A stretch of DNA of 64,000 nucleotides, taken from the NCBI GenBank assembly GCA_902622985.1, contig CACNSH010000002.1, forward strand, positions 186,001 to 250,000, written 5' to 3'. Below, piece by piece: positions 39,629-47,814 of the stretch (position 1 is its first letter; each line of letters starts with the position of its first letter). A program made the translations under genes and the position numbers. Source of the stretch: an uncultured Pelagibacteraceae bacterium. Its GTDB lineage: Bacteria; Pseudomonadota; Alphaproteobacteria; Pelagibacterales; AG-422-B15. The notes under the pieces are model-generated. The model was not told the origin of the DNA. It did not search any database and was given only the letters and a program-made list of their open reading frames with translations.

Positions 39629-40287
39629 TTTTTTATAAATGTACACCAATCTTCTGGTGATCTTCTATTAGTTTTATAATTGTTTAATGGCGAGGAAGCA
39701 TCTCTGTATCCAATTGCCATGCCACAGAATAACATGAGATCAGAGTCAGCTTCAACAAATTCAGATACCATTTTCTGCCTAAGTGACCAAGATTCCTGTG
39801 CACAAGTATCAATTCCTTCTTCTTGAGCAAGTAGCATAAATGTCTGTAGGAACATTCCTAAATCTGACCACTGAGGTTGGTTCATCTGGCGGTCTACAAA
39901 ACAGAATAATGCTGCTGGTGCACCAAAAAAAGTAAAATTTTTGAGCATTTGATCTACCCTTGCTTTCGAGTCTGATCTTTCAATTCCAATAGAACCGTAT
40001 AACTGTTCACCAACTTCAAACCGTGAAGTTCTATAAGGCTCTTTTAGTTTTGCAGGATAAATTGGGTACTCAGGTGTATCTGTGCCCTTCCATTTATCCT
40101 GAAATTCAAGAAAACGTTTCATCGAGTTTCCATTTATTATAAATATTCTCCAAGGCTGTAAGTTGCCTCCCGATGGGGATCTAGAAGACTTATAAATTAG
40201 GCTTTCTAGTATTTCATTCGATACCTGCTTTTTTGTAAAAGCTCTGACTGATTGGCGATTATTTACGGCCTCTGAAACGGTTGTCAT
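39625..40287 (-). CDS. Nitroreductase family protein
   Basis: 'NRQSVRAFTKKQV', 'SRSPSGGNLQPWRIFII', 'AIGYRDASSPLNNYKTNRRSPEDW'. Confidence 0.88.
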   Translation of the reverse strand: MTTVSEAVNNRQSVRAFTKKQVSNEILESLIYKSSRSPSGGNLQPWRIFIINGNSMKRFLEFQDKWKGTDTPEYPIYPAKLKEPYRTSRFEVGEQLYGSIGIERSDSKARVDQMLKNFTFFGAPAALFCFVDRQMNQPQWSDLGMFLQTFMLLAQEEGIDTCAQESWSLRQKMVSEFVEADSDLMLFCGMAIGYRDASSPLNNYKTNRRSPEDWCTFIKK

Positions 40288-40415
40288 AATTTAATTTTTA
40301 TTCTTTTTTTTTCATGAAGTTTTTTTTTATTTGCGACCTTTTTTGATCTAAACTTATCTGTCCTTAACTGTCTTGCAATAGGATTACTTTTTAATTTACT
40401 TTTTTTCTTTTTCAT
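40284..40415 (-). CDS. ArfA-like small basic protein (alternative ribosome-rescue factor-like), below the ORF-track length cutoff
   Basis: Manual translation: MKKKKSKLKSNPIARQLRTDKFRSKKVANKKKLHEKKRIKIKL; 'NPIA..LR...FR.K.V..KK' pattern; stop overlaps nitroreductase start (ATGA). Confidence 0.6.
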   Translation of the reverse strand: MKKKKSKLKSNPIARQLRTDKFRSKKVANKKKLHEKKRIKIKL

Positions 40416-40418
40416 TCT

Positions 40419-41174
40419 TTACAGAAGCACACTGCCTCCATCTACCATCAGGGTTTGTCCTGTAACGAATTTACTTTGATCACTTGCAAGATAAAGAACA
40501 GTTCCATATATATCATCAACTTCAAGTGTCTTTTGTAATATCTGCCCTTTAGAAATAACCTCAAAACCACGTTCTGCTTTTTCTCCTAAAAATTCCTTTG
40601 CCGACTCGGTTCTTACCATAGATGGCGCTATTGCATTCACACGAATGTTATCTTTTCCCATTTCTCTCGCCATAACACGAGTTAGTCCAATCACGGCAGC
40701 TTTTGATGTAGCGTAATCTGCGGCATAAGGCATGCCGAATTTAGCTGCTAGAGAAGCGATATTTATTATTGAGCCACTTTTGTTTTCTCTCATTATTGGA
40801 GATATTGCTCTGCAGCAATTCCAAAGTCCTTTGACATTAACATTCATCGCTTTGTCCCATTGATCTGGATCAATATCTTCAAATCGTGAGCTTTTTAATG
40901 CTCCATATAGTGCGGCGTTATTTACCAATACATCTATTTTAGAAAATTTATCAACAGCCTTCGCCATCATATTGTTGCATGAGTTTATATCTGTCACATC
41001 GAGATTTAGACTTAAAAATTTGTCTGTAACTTCGCTCACCTTTTTCTCTGTCTCAGAACAATCAGATATATCTGCAAAAATGATATTCGCTTCTGCTTTC
41101 GCAAATTCAAGGACATATTTCTGTCCCAAGCCTCTTGCGGCACCTGTAACAATAATTGTTTTATCTTTGATCAT
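40419..41174 (-). CDS. SDR family oxidoreductase
   Basis: TGAARGLGQKYVLEFAKAEANIIFADI; NNAA; YAADYATSKAA; 'GQTLMVDGG'. Confidence 0.92.
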   Translation of the reverse strand: MIKDKTIIVTGAARGLGQKYVLEFAKAEANIIFADISDCSETEKKVSEVTDKFLSLNLDVTDINSCNNMMAKAVDKFSKIDVLVNNAALYGALKSSRFEDIDPDQWDKAMNVNVKGLWNCCRAISPIMRENKSGSIINIASLAAKFGMPYAADYATSKAAVIGLTRVMAREMGKDNIRVNAIAPSMVRTESAKEFLGEKAERGFEVISKGQILQKTLEVDDIYGTVLYLASDQSKFVTGQTLMVDGGSVLL

Positions 41175-41691
41175 AAATATCTTCCAGCTCCTCCTTGCTC
41201 ATTTCAAATAATATCTTCTTTACGATGTTATATGAAAAACCTGCTCTTGACAAAACTCCAAGCTCTCTCATTTTTATTTTTTCAGTAAGTTCATTTTTCC
41301 TATAAGGCCCTATAGATTTCTTTTTTGCTAACCTACAAGCGGCTATAAGATCAATATTTTTTACTGAATTTCTAATGTTCTGTATTGCATCAATAATTAT
41401 ATTATCCTTTACGTATAGTTCCTTAAGTTTGTATTCAATTTTTTTTAGTGACCAACCCTTATTTAGATAATTCCTGATTTTACTCTCAGAAAATAGCTGA
41501 TCATTAAGAATTTTTTGTCTTTCTAATGAAAAAATTATTTCATTGATAATTTCTTCTGAGTTAATACTTAAATGGCTATCTTTAACTTTTCGCCTTAGAT
41601 AATTTCTTAAGTTTTCTGAGCTTGATGCGTATCTTTGTAAGTACCATAGAGCTTTTGACTCAATTTCAGTATAATTAGATTTATTTTTCAT
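41161..41691 (-). CDS. recX: Regulatory protein RecX
   Basis: 'ALWYLQRYASSSENLRNYLRRKV', 'LNDQLFSESKIRNYLNKGWSLKKIEYKL'. Confidence 0.82.
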   Translation of the reverse strand: MKNKSNYTEIESKALWYLQRYASSSENLRNYLRRKVKDSHLSINSEEIINEIIFSLERQKILNDQLFSESKIRNYLNKGWSLKKIEYKLKELYVKDNIIIDAIQNIRNSVKNIDLIAACRLAKKKSIGPYRKNELTEKIKMRELGVLSRAGFSYNIVKKILFEMSKEELEDIYDQR

Positions 41692-42817
41692 TAACTATCT
41701 GAATAATTTTTTCTGCTGCCATTATACTTGGTGTGCTTTGAGATTTGAGTTTCGCAGTAGCTTCACTTGCATTTGATAGAACTTCTTGAAGGTAATCATT
41801 ATCATCTAAAAATTTTTTTAAATAATGCATAATATTATCTTTATTGCTTTTACTTTGTAGCAGCTCAGGAATGATAAACTTCCCTTGTATAATATTAATT
41901 AAATTACCCATTCTAGTTTTAATAAGGAATTGCAGTATAAAATAGGTTACAGGATTGAATTTGTATGCTGTCACATATGGTGTATTAAAATATGAAACTT
42001 CTAAAGCTGCTGTCCCTGAGGTCACAATGCCAAGTTTTGCATGATAGTAATAAGAGTATTTAATATGCTCATCTAGAATTATTTTTATTCTATTTTGTAA
42101 ACCGAATTGACTTAAAATATCTTCTACATAAAAAATCATTTCTTTTGTAAGTGGCATTACAAGCTCATACTTGTCATCTAACTTCATGGCCCTTATTACT
42201 TCTAAGTAAATTGGTAAAAGAGATACAACTTCCTTTTTTCTACTTCCCGGTAAAATTAAGAAAACTTCTCTGTCTCCCTCATTAATTTGATTCTTTTTAA
42301 AGTTTTCAATATTAATCTCTGTTATCGGATGACCTACAAAAGTTGTCGGCACTTCATATTTCTCAAAAATTTTCTTCTCAAAGGGTAGAATTGTCAGCAA
42401 GTGATCTACTGATTTTTTTACTGTATGGACACGTCCAGGCCTCCATGCCCAAACGCTAGGAGCCACATAATGAAGAATTTTTAATTTATTGTTTCGTTTT
42501 TTTATCCGTTCAGCAATTCTCAATGTAAAATCCGGACTATCAACTGTGAAAATAATATCAGGATCAAGTTCAATAATTTGATTAACCACTGATTTTATTA
42601 TGTGATTTATTTTAAATATCTTAGGAATAACTTCAATTAATCCCATCACGTTAATTTCTGATATATCAAAAAATTTTTGAATACCCTCTTTTTCAAGGGC
42701 TCTTCCACCAATACCAAAAATTTTAAGAGGCTGATTTGAAATTTTTTTTAGTTCTTTTATGGCTGATGCGGCTAATTTATCGCCAGACTCTTCACCGGTT
42801 ATTACTACAATCTTCAT
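41681..42817 (-). CDS. lpxB: Lipid-A-disaccharide synthase
   Basis: 'VITGEESGDKLAASAIKEL', 'GIGGRALEKEG', 'HYVAPSVWAWRPGRV', 'TVDSPDFTLRIAERIK'. Confidence 0.93.
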   Translation of the reverse strand: MKIVVITGEESGDKLAASAIKELKKISNQPLKIFGIGGRALEKEGIQKFFDISEINVMGLIEVIPKIFKINHIIKSVVNQIIELDPDIIFTVDSPDFTLRIAERIKKRNNKLKILHYVAPSVWAWRPGRVHTVKKSVDHLLTILPFEKKIFEKYEVPTTFVGHPITEINIENFKKNQINEGDREVFLILPGSRKKEVVSLLPIYLEVIRAMKLDDKYELVMPLTKEMIFYVEDILSQFGLQNRIKIILDEHIKYSYYYHAKLGIVTSGTAALEVSYFNTPYVTAYKFNPVTYFILQFLIKTRMGNLINIIQGKFIIPELLQSKSNKDNIMHYLKKFLDDNDYLQEVLSNASEATAKLKSQSTPSIMAAEKIIQIVNEK

Positions 42818-42858
42818 TTTACTATTTGATCTAATTGTTTATATTTATACCATTATAT

Positions 42859-43446
42859 ATGTCTAAAAACGTAACATTTTGCTTTGATTTTGGAAGTCCT
42901 TACTCCTACCTAGCCTACAATAATCTTAAAGTAATTAAAGACGAAGGAGCTGAAATTGAAATTATGCCTGTTCTGTTGGGAGGTATATTTAAGGCTACAG
43001 GAAATCAACCGCCTGCAACTGTCCAAAAAAAGGGGGAATATATGTTTAAAGATATTACTCGTTGGACAAAAACGCTCAATATTCCATTTAAGATGAATCC
43101 CTATTTTCCAATATTAACAGTGCCTCACATGCGAGGGGCGGTCTTAGCCCAAAAAAATGATATTTTAGAAAATTACATGCAAGTTATGTTTGAGTCTATT
43201 TGGACAAAAGCAATGAATCTTAATGATCAGGAACTTCTGACCCAAGTCGCCACTGATTCTGGAATGGATGCAAACAGTTTTGCTGAAGGAATTTCAAGTG
43301 ATGAAATTAAAAATAAATTAAGAGAGAATACTGAATTTGCTATTAATAAAGGAGCGTTTGGGGTACCAACATTTTACATTGATGATGAAATGTATTGGGG
43401 CATTGACAGTATGAAATTTCTTGTTGAATATTTAAAAAATCAATAA
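42859..43446 (+). CDS. 2-hydroxychromene-2-carboxylate isomerase/DsbA-like thioredoxin-fold protein
   Basis: 'FCFDFGSPYSYLAYNNL', 'GAFGVPTFYIDDEMYWGIDSMKFL'. Confidence 0.87.
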   Translation: MSKNVTFCFDFGSPYSYLAYNNLKVIKDEGAEIEIMPVLLGGIFKATGNQPPATVQKKGEYMFKDITRWTKTLNIPFKMNPYFPILTVPHMRGAVLAQKNDILENYMQVMFESIWTKAMNLNDQELLTQVATDSGMDANSFAEGISSDEIKNKLRENTEFAINKGAFGVPTFYIDDEMYWGIDSMKFLVEYLKNQ

Positions 43447-44259
43447 TCAGCCGTTATCCTCTTCATTATAATTACGAGCAATAATAGCCCCTAAACCAGG
43501 GAAATATCTAGATATATATAATGCTATTTTTGGAAAGCTTATTCTAGGAACAATATAAGCTTCTCTTTTATTTGCCTCTATTGATTTAACAATCATTTCT
43601 GAGGCTTTATCCAAATCCATACCTTGACTTTCATGACCTCTATCGTTAGCACCATAAGGAGTGCCGTCTCCAGTTAAGGCTTTCATACCTATCTCAGTGT
43701 TAACAAATCCTGGAGCGACAGTATTAACTTTAATATTATGTTCATGAACTTCAGCTCGAAGCGAATCCATAAAGCCGTGCAATGCATGTTTTGATGAAGC
43801 ATAAACAGTTCTTTTTTTTGACCCAAATTTTCCAGACAAACTGGTGTTCGTTACTATCTGACCTTTTTTATTTGATATCATTTGTGGAAGCAAACACTTA
43901 GTTAATTTAACAACAGAGAGAAAATTTAGATTCATAACTTGTGTATAAACATTAAAATCTGTTTCATTTGCCGCTGAATATGCAGATACTCCAGCATTAT
44001 TAAAGAGTATATCTATTGAACCAACCTCACGAGTAACCCTGTTCACTAAATCGTCAATGGACTCCAACTTCGAGAGATCGTGATCATAAATATGCGCCTT
44101 TGCATTTCCACATTCTTTTTTTACTTCCTCTAATTTGTCTCTATTTCGCGCGGTTAATATTACTTCTGCACCTAATTTTGATAACTTAATTGCAACTGAT
44201 CGACCGATGCCGGATGAAGCGCCCGTAACCCAAATTCTTTTATTATGAAAATAGCTCAT
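43447..44259 (-). CDS. SDR family oxidoreductase
   Basis: VTGASSGIGRSVAIKLSKLGAEVILTAR; NNAGVS; YASSKHAL. Confidence 0.92.
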   Translation of the reverse strand: MSYFHNKRIWVTGASSGIGRSVAIKLSKLGAEVILTARNRDKLEEVKKECGNAKAHIYDHDLSKLESIDDLVNRVTREVGSIDILFNNAGVSAYSAANETDFNVYTQVMNLNFLSVVKLTKCLLPQMISNKKGQIVTNTSLSGKFGSKKRTVYASSKHALHGFMDSLRAEVHEHNIKVNTVAPGFVNTEIGMKALTGDGTPYGANDRGHESQGMDLDKASEMIVKSIEANKREAYIVPRISFPKIALYISRYFPGLGAIIARNYNEEDNG

Positions 44260-44280
44260 AGAATTATATAATCTAACATT

Positions 44281-44754
44281 ATGAAACTAAGACTAGCAAG
44301 AAATAAAGACGGAAATCAAATAATCAACTTAATTAAAAGATGTTTTAAAGATTATAAAAATTGCTACCTTGATGTAGACAACGACTCTCCAGAGTTAAGA
44401 GGTGTTTATTCTTACTTTAAAAATAAAAAAGGAAAGTTCTGGGTATATGTTGATAAAAATAAAATTATCGGATGCATGGGTTATCTACCACATGAAAAAA
44501 ATAACTTAGAAATACATAAGCTATATATAGATAAGAATTATCGAATGAAGGGCTTGGCAAAAAAACTAATGTTAAGGATTGAAAGTATTGCAAAGAAATA
44601 TAAAAAAAGAAAGATAGTTCTATGGACTGATACTAGATTCAAGGAAGCTCACAAAATGTATAAAAAATTAAACTATAAAAAAATGTCAAAAACAAGAAAG
44701 TTAAATGACATAAGCAAGACAACTGAATATGCCTTCCAAAAAATAATTAATTAG
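44281..44754 (+). CDS. GNAT family N-acetyltransferase
   Basis: 'IHKLYIDKNYRMKGLAKKLMLRIE', 'EAHKMYKKLNYKKM'. Confidence 0.87.
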   Translation: MKLRLARNKDGNQIINLIKRCFKDYKNCYLDVDNDSPELRGVYSYFKNKKGKFWVYVDKNKIIGCMGYLPHEKNNLEIHKLYIDKNYRMKGLAKKLMLRIESIAKKYKKRKIVLWTDTRFKEAHKMYKKLNYKKMSKTRKLNDISKTTEYAFQKIIN

Positions 44755-45430
44755 CTTTCACTGTTCCTAATTTTCTCTCCGCTAACCAAACAGCTAAAAC
44801 TATAATGAAGTTGATAATTAAATATATTGATCCCGCTACTAAAAATATTTCAACAGGTGCATAGGTTTTTGAGATTATAGTTCGAGCTATTCCAGTAATT
44901 TCCATAAGCGTGATAATTGAGATCAAAGAACTGGCTTTAACCATTAATATCAACTCATTACCATAAGCTGGCAATGCTTGTCGTACAGTAATTGGTAGTG
45001 TAATTAGCAAAAATGTCTTAATTTTATTTAGTCCTAATGCTCCTGATGCTTCTATAAAATTCTTTGACACAGACAGGATACCTCCACGAATTATTTCTGA
45101 GGAATAAGCACCAGTGCTGATAGTCAGTGTGATGATACCACACCAATATGGCTCTTTTAAAATTGGCCACAATATACCCTCTCGAATAAATGAAAATTGT
45201 CCAAGACCATAGTAAACAAAATACAACTGCAGTAACAGTGGTGTCCCCCTGATTAAATAAACAAAATAATAAGCAGGAATTGACATTGATTTTCTTCCAG
45301 AAATTCTCATCAATGCCACGATTATAGCTAATGCAAGTCCAAGTACTGTTGAAATAGAAACGACTTGTAATGTAAGAGGAATACCCTCAATTATTTTAAA
45401 AAACGACTCATACATTAATTCAAATCTCAT
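44747..45430 (-). CDS. Polar amino-acid ABC transporter permease (HisM-like)
   Basis: 'FFKIIEGIPLTLQVVSISTVLGLALA', 'RGTPLLLQLYFVYYGL', 'GAYSSEIIRGGILSV'. Confidence 0.9.
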   Translation of the reverse strand: MRFELMYESFFKIIEGIPLTLQVVSISTVLGLALAIIVALMRISGRKSMSIPAYYFVYLIRGTPLLLQLYFVYYGLGQFSFIREGILWPILKEPYWCGIITLTISTGAYSSEIIRGGILSVSKNFIEASGALGLNKIKTFLLITLPITVRQALPAYGNELILMVKASSLISIITLMEITGIARTIISKTYAPVEIFLVAGSIYLIINFIIVLAVWLAERKLGTVKAN

Positions 45431-46140
45431 AGCGCCCCCTTAGACACAAAGCCTTTAGAGTAAGTATTTTCAGCCTTATCAAATAAAATGTTAGAAAGTC
45501 TGGTGATTACCAAATACAGAATAATAGCAGCTGTATAAAATATAAATGGTTCATGTGTCGAGCCCGCCGCAATACGCGACTGTCGCATAATTTCAACTAA
45601 CCCTGTAACACTAATGAGTGCCGTATCTTTAAGTGTGATTTGCCATACATTACCAATACCTGGCAGTGCAATTCTTGCGACTTGTGGGAATATTACTCTT
45701 CCATAGAAACCATATCCATTTAATCCAAGTGTTTTACCTGCCTCAAACTGCCCTTTATGAACGGAGTTAACCGCGCCTCGAATGACTTCAGTAGAATAAG
45801 CCCCTGAAATTGCACCGACAGCAATTGTGCCAATTGTAAATGCATTCAGTTCAATATAGCCATCATATCCAAAAATTTTAGCAATATACATAACTGCGCC
45901 GCTGCCACCAAAAAAAAGAAGATATATGACTAAAAGCTCAGGTATGCCTCTTATTATTGTTGTGTATGTATTTGCTATTATCTTTAGAATAAAAATATTT
46001 GATAGTTTACATGCAGCAAAAATAATTCCTATCAGAATACCTAAAAGTAAAGATGACGCACTTACGAGAACTGTCATCAGTGCACCCATGAGCATTTCAT
46101 CTCCCCATCCAGATGAACCAAAGGCAAATACTTCAAACAT
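45427..46140 (-). CDS. Polar amino-acid ABC transporter permease (HisQ-like)
   Basis: 'RGIPELLVIYLLFFGG', 'GAYSTEVIRGAVNSVHKGQFEAGKTLGL'. Confidence 0.9.
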   Translation of the reverse strand: MFEVFAFGSSGWGDEMLMGALMTVLVSASSLLLGILIGIIFAACKLSNIFILKIIANTYTTIIRGIPELLVIYLLFFGGSGAVMYIAKIFGYDGYIELNAFTIGTIAVGAISGAYSTEVIRGAVNSVHKGQFEAGKTLGLNGYGFYGRVIFPQVARIALPGIGNVWQITLKDTALISVTGLVEIMRQSRIAAGSTHEPFIFYTAAIILYLVITRLSNILFDKAENTYSKGFVSKGAL

Positions 46141-46160
46141 ATTTATTTATATAAAAAAAA

Positions 46161-46190
46161 AACGGCTGAGTATAAGTCAGCCGTTTTTTT
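46161..46190 (-). terminator. Hairpin between substrate-binding protein gene and permease genes
   Basis: AACGGCTGA-N7-TCAGCCGTT flanked by A10 and T7 runs; strong intrinsic terminator in either orientation. Confidence 0.85.
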
Positions 46191-46208
46191 AAGTTATTAA
46201 TTTCAAAA

Positions 46209-47042
46209 TTAGGGTGCGAGGTCTTTACCAAACCATTGCATTGATATTTTAGAAATTGTTCCATCTGCAGCAGCATCAGCTATTGCTTGATCAAACATCG
46301 CTTTAAGATCAGCGTCTCCTTGTCTGATACCTGCGCCAACACCTTCACCTAAAAGTCCTCCAAATACATTTGGACCAAAAGTTACTACATTAGAGCCACC
46401 CGAAGTTTCCATAAATGCTTCTGCTGTTCCGACATCACATAACATTGCATCTATTCTACCAGCCGCAAGATCCAGATTCATTTCATCTTGTGTTGGATAA
46501 ACCTTTAAGTTTGAATCTAAGTATTTATTTGCAAAATCCTCGTGGATTGTTGCAACAGTTACTCCAATATTCATACCTTTCATTGCATTGTTTAACGCAC
46601 TTATCGTACCAGAAGTAGCACTACTATCATCATCAAGATTTAAGTTTTTTGCTGAAGTAAAAGTGCTTAATGGTGAACTGTTAAGCGTGAAAAATCTAGC
46701 TGGTTCTGTCATGTAAGCTTTAGAAAAACTAATCGTTTTTTTTCTTTCTTCAGTTACTGACATACCTGCCATGATTACGTCATATTTGCCGTTTACTAGT
46801 GCAGGTATGATTCCATCCCAGTCCTGTTGAACGAACTCACATTCAGCGTTCATTCTTTTACATAGATCTCTTGCAAGATCTAGCTCAGCACCAACAAGAT
46901 TTCCTGATGCATCTGTAAAGTTCCATGGTTCGTATGCACCTTCCGTACCAATTCTAATTTTTGACCAATGACCGTCTGCTAATGCCATTGACGATATGGC
47001 GCTAATAGCCAATCCAATTATTAATAATTTTAAATTTTTCAC
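46209..47042 (-). CDS. Amino-acid ABC transporter substrate-binding protein (Lys/Arg/Orn type)
   Basis: Signal peptide; 'IRIGTEGAYEPWNFTDASGNLVGAELDLARDLCKRM', 'DVIMAGMSVTEERKKTISFSKAY'. Confidence 0.93.
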   Translation of the reverse strand: MKNLKLLIIGLAISAISSMALADGHWSKIRIGTEGAYEPWNFTDASGNLVGAELDLARDLCKRMNAECEFVQQDWDGIIPALVNGKYDVIMAGMSVTEERKKTISFSKAYMTEPARFFTLNSSPLSTFTSAKNLNLDDDSSATSGTISALNNAMKGMNIGVTVATIHEDFANKYLDSNLKVYPTQDEMNLDLAAGRIDAMLCDVGTAEAFMETSGGSNVVTFGPNVFGGLLGEGVGAGIRQGDADLKAMFDQAIADAAADGTISKISMQWFGKDLAP

Positions 47043-47126
47043 TTAATTTCCTCCAAATTGAAATAAACAGAGAAATAGGGTCTATTAAATTTACTAAATG
47101 AGCAAGAAAAATGTTAGTTTTACTTA

Positions 47127-47354
47127 TTATTTTTGAAGTCTATTCCAAAGATATATAATTATTGCAACAGAAATTATACCCACAACACCCTCGCTACCTA
47201 GTTGGTTAATTAAACCCACTAAGTTCTGAGTAATATTTTTTCCCAGAAAGGGTGATGATGGTCCAAAGAGTATTTCTAAGATTATAGCTATAGCTATCAA
47301 CAATAAGCCAAAATCAATGATTTCCCTTAATATTTGCTTAATTCTTGAGATCAT
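47127..47354 (-). CDS. Small two-TM hypothetical protein (paralog of the next)
   Basis: 75 aa; FGLLLIAIAIILEILFGPSSPFLGKNITQNLVGLINQLGSEGVVGIISVAIIIYLW aligns with 71-aa neighbour. Confidence 0.75.
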   Translation of the reverse strand: MISRIKQILREIIDFGLLLIAIAIILEILFGPSSPFLGKNITQNLVGLINQLGSEGVVGIISVAIIIYLWNRLQK

Positions 47355-47366
47355 ATTTTTAAATTC

Positions 47367-47402
47367 TTATCACCTCCCATGAGCAAACATGGGAAGTGAT
47401 AA
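47367..47402 (-). promoter_or_regulatory. Hairpin sequestering SD-like sequence between the two small-protein genes
   Basis: Minus strand TTATCACTTCCCATG-N6-CATGGGAGGTGATAA, one mismatch; 3' arm contains GGAGGTGAT. Confidence 0.6.
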
Positions 47403-47407
47403 TATAT

Positions 47408-47623
47408 TTAGTCTCTAAACAACCAGAGAATAACACCAACAGCTATTAATCCAACAACACCGGCATTTCCTAACTGGTTCACAAGAGATACGATATTGCT
47501 GGCTATATTGCCAACAAATGGGATACTTCCACCGCTAAGCAGGCCAACAACAATACCCAAAGCTAGCAATGAAAGACCAAGACTGGTAAGAGCCTTTATC
47601 GCGTTCTGTGCGTTTCTAATCAT
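47408..47623 (-). CDS. Small two-TM hypothetical protein
   Basis: 71 aa; LGLSLLALGIVVGLLSGGSIPFVGNIASNIVSLVNQLGNAGVVGLIAVGVILWLF; SD-like gaGGGGGA upstream of ATG. Confidence 0.78.
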   Translation of the reverse strand: MIRNAQNAIKALTSLGLSLLALGIVVGLLSGGSIPFVGNIASNIVSLVNQLGNAGVVGLIAVGVILWLFRD

Positions 47624-47656
47624 AACTTTCCCCCTCGTTATGTTTTTTAGATGAAA

Positions 47657-47672
47657 GTACTACATTTAGTAC
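47657..47672. promoter_or_regulatory. Palindromic operator candidate upstream of small-protein pair
   Basis: GTACTA-CATT-TAGTAC perfect 6+6 inverted repeat 34 nt upstream of ATG. Confidence 0.35.
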
Positions 47673-47814
47673 ATAAATGAACATTATATTCAAAATGTGG
47701 TAAAACAAGCTTCTTTTAAAATTTAAGTAATTGAATTTGTTTGTTTTTTCTTAAAATATTCAAAAATGTCACATTTATACAACATTATTTTTGTATATGT
47801 GTGAGGAGTTGATT

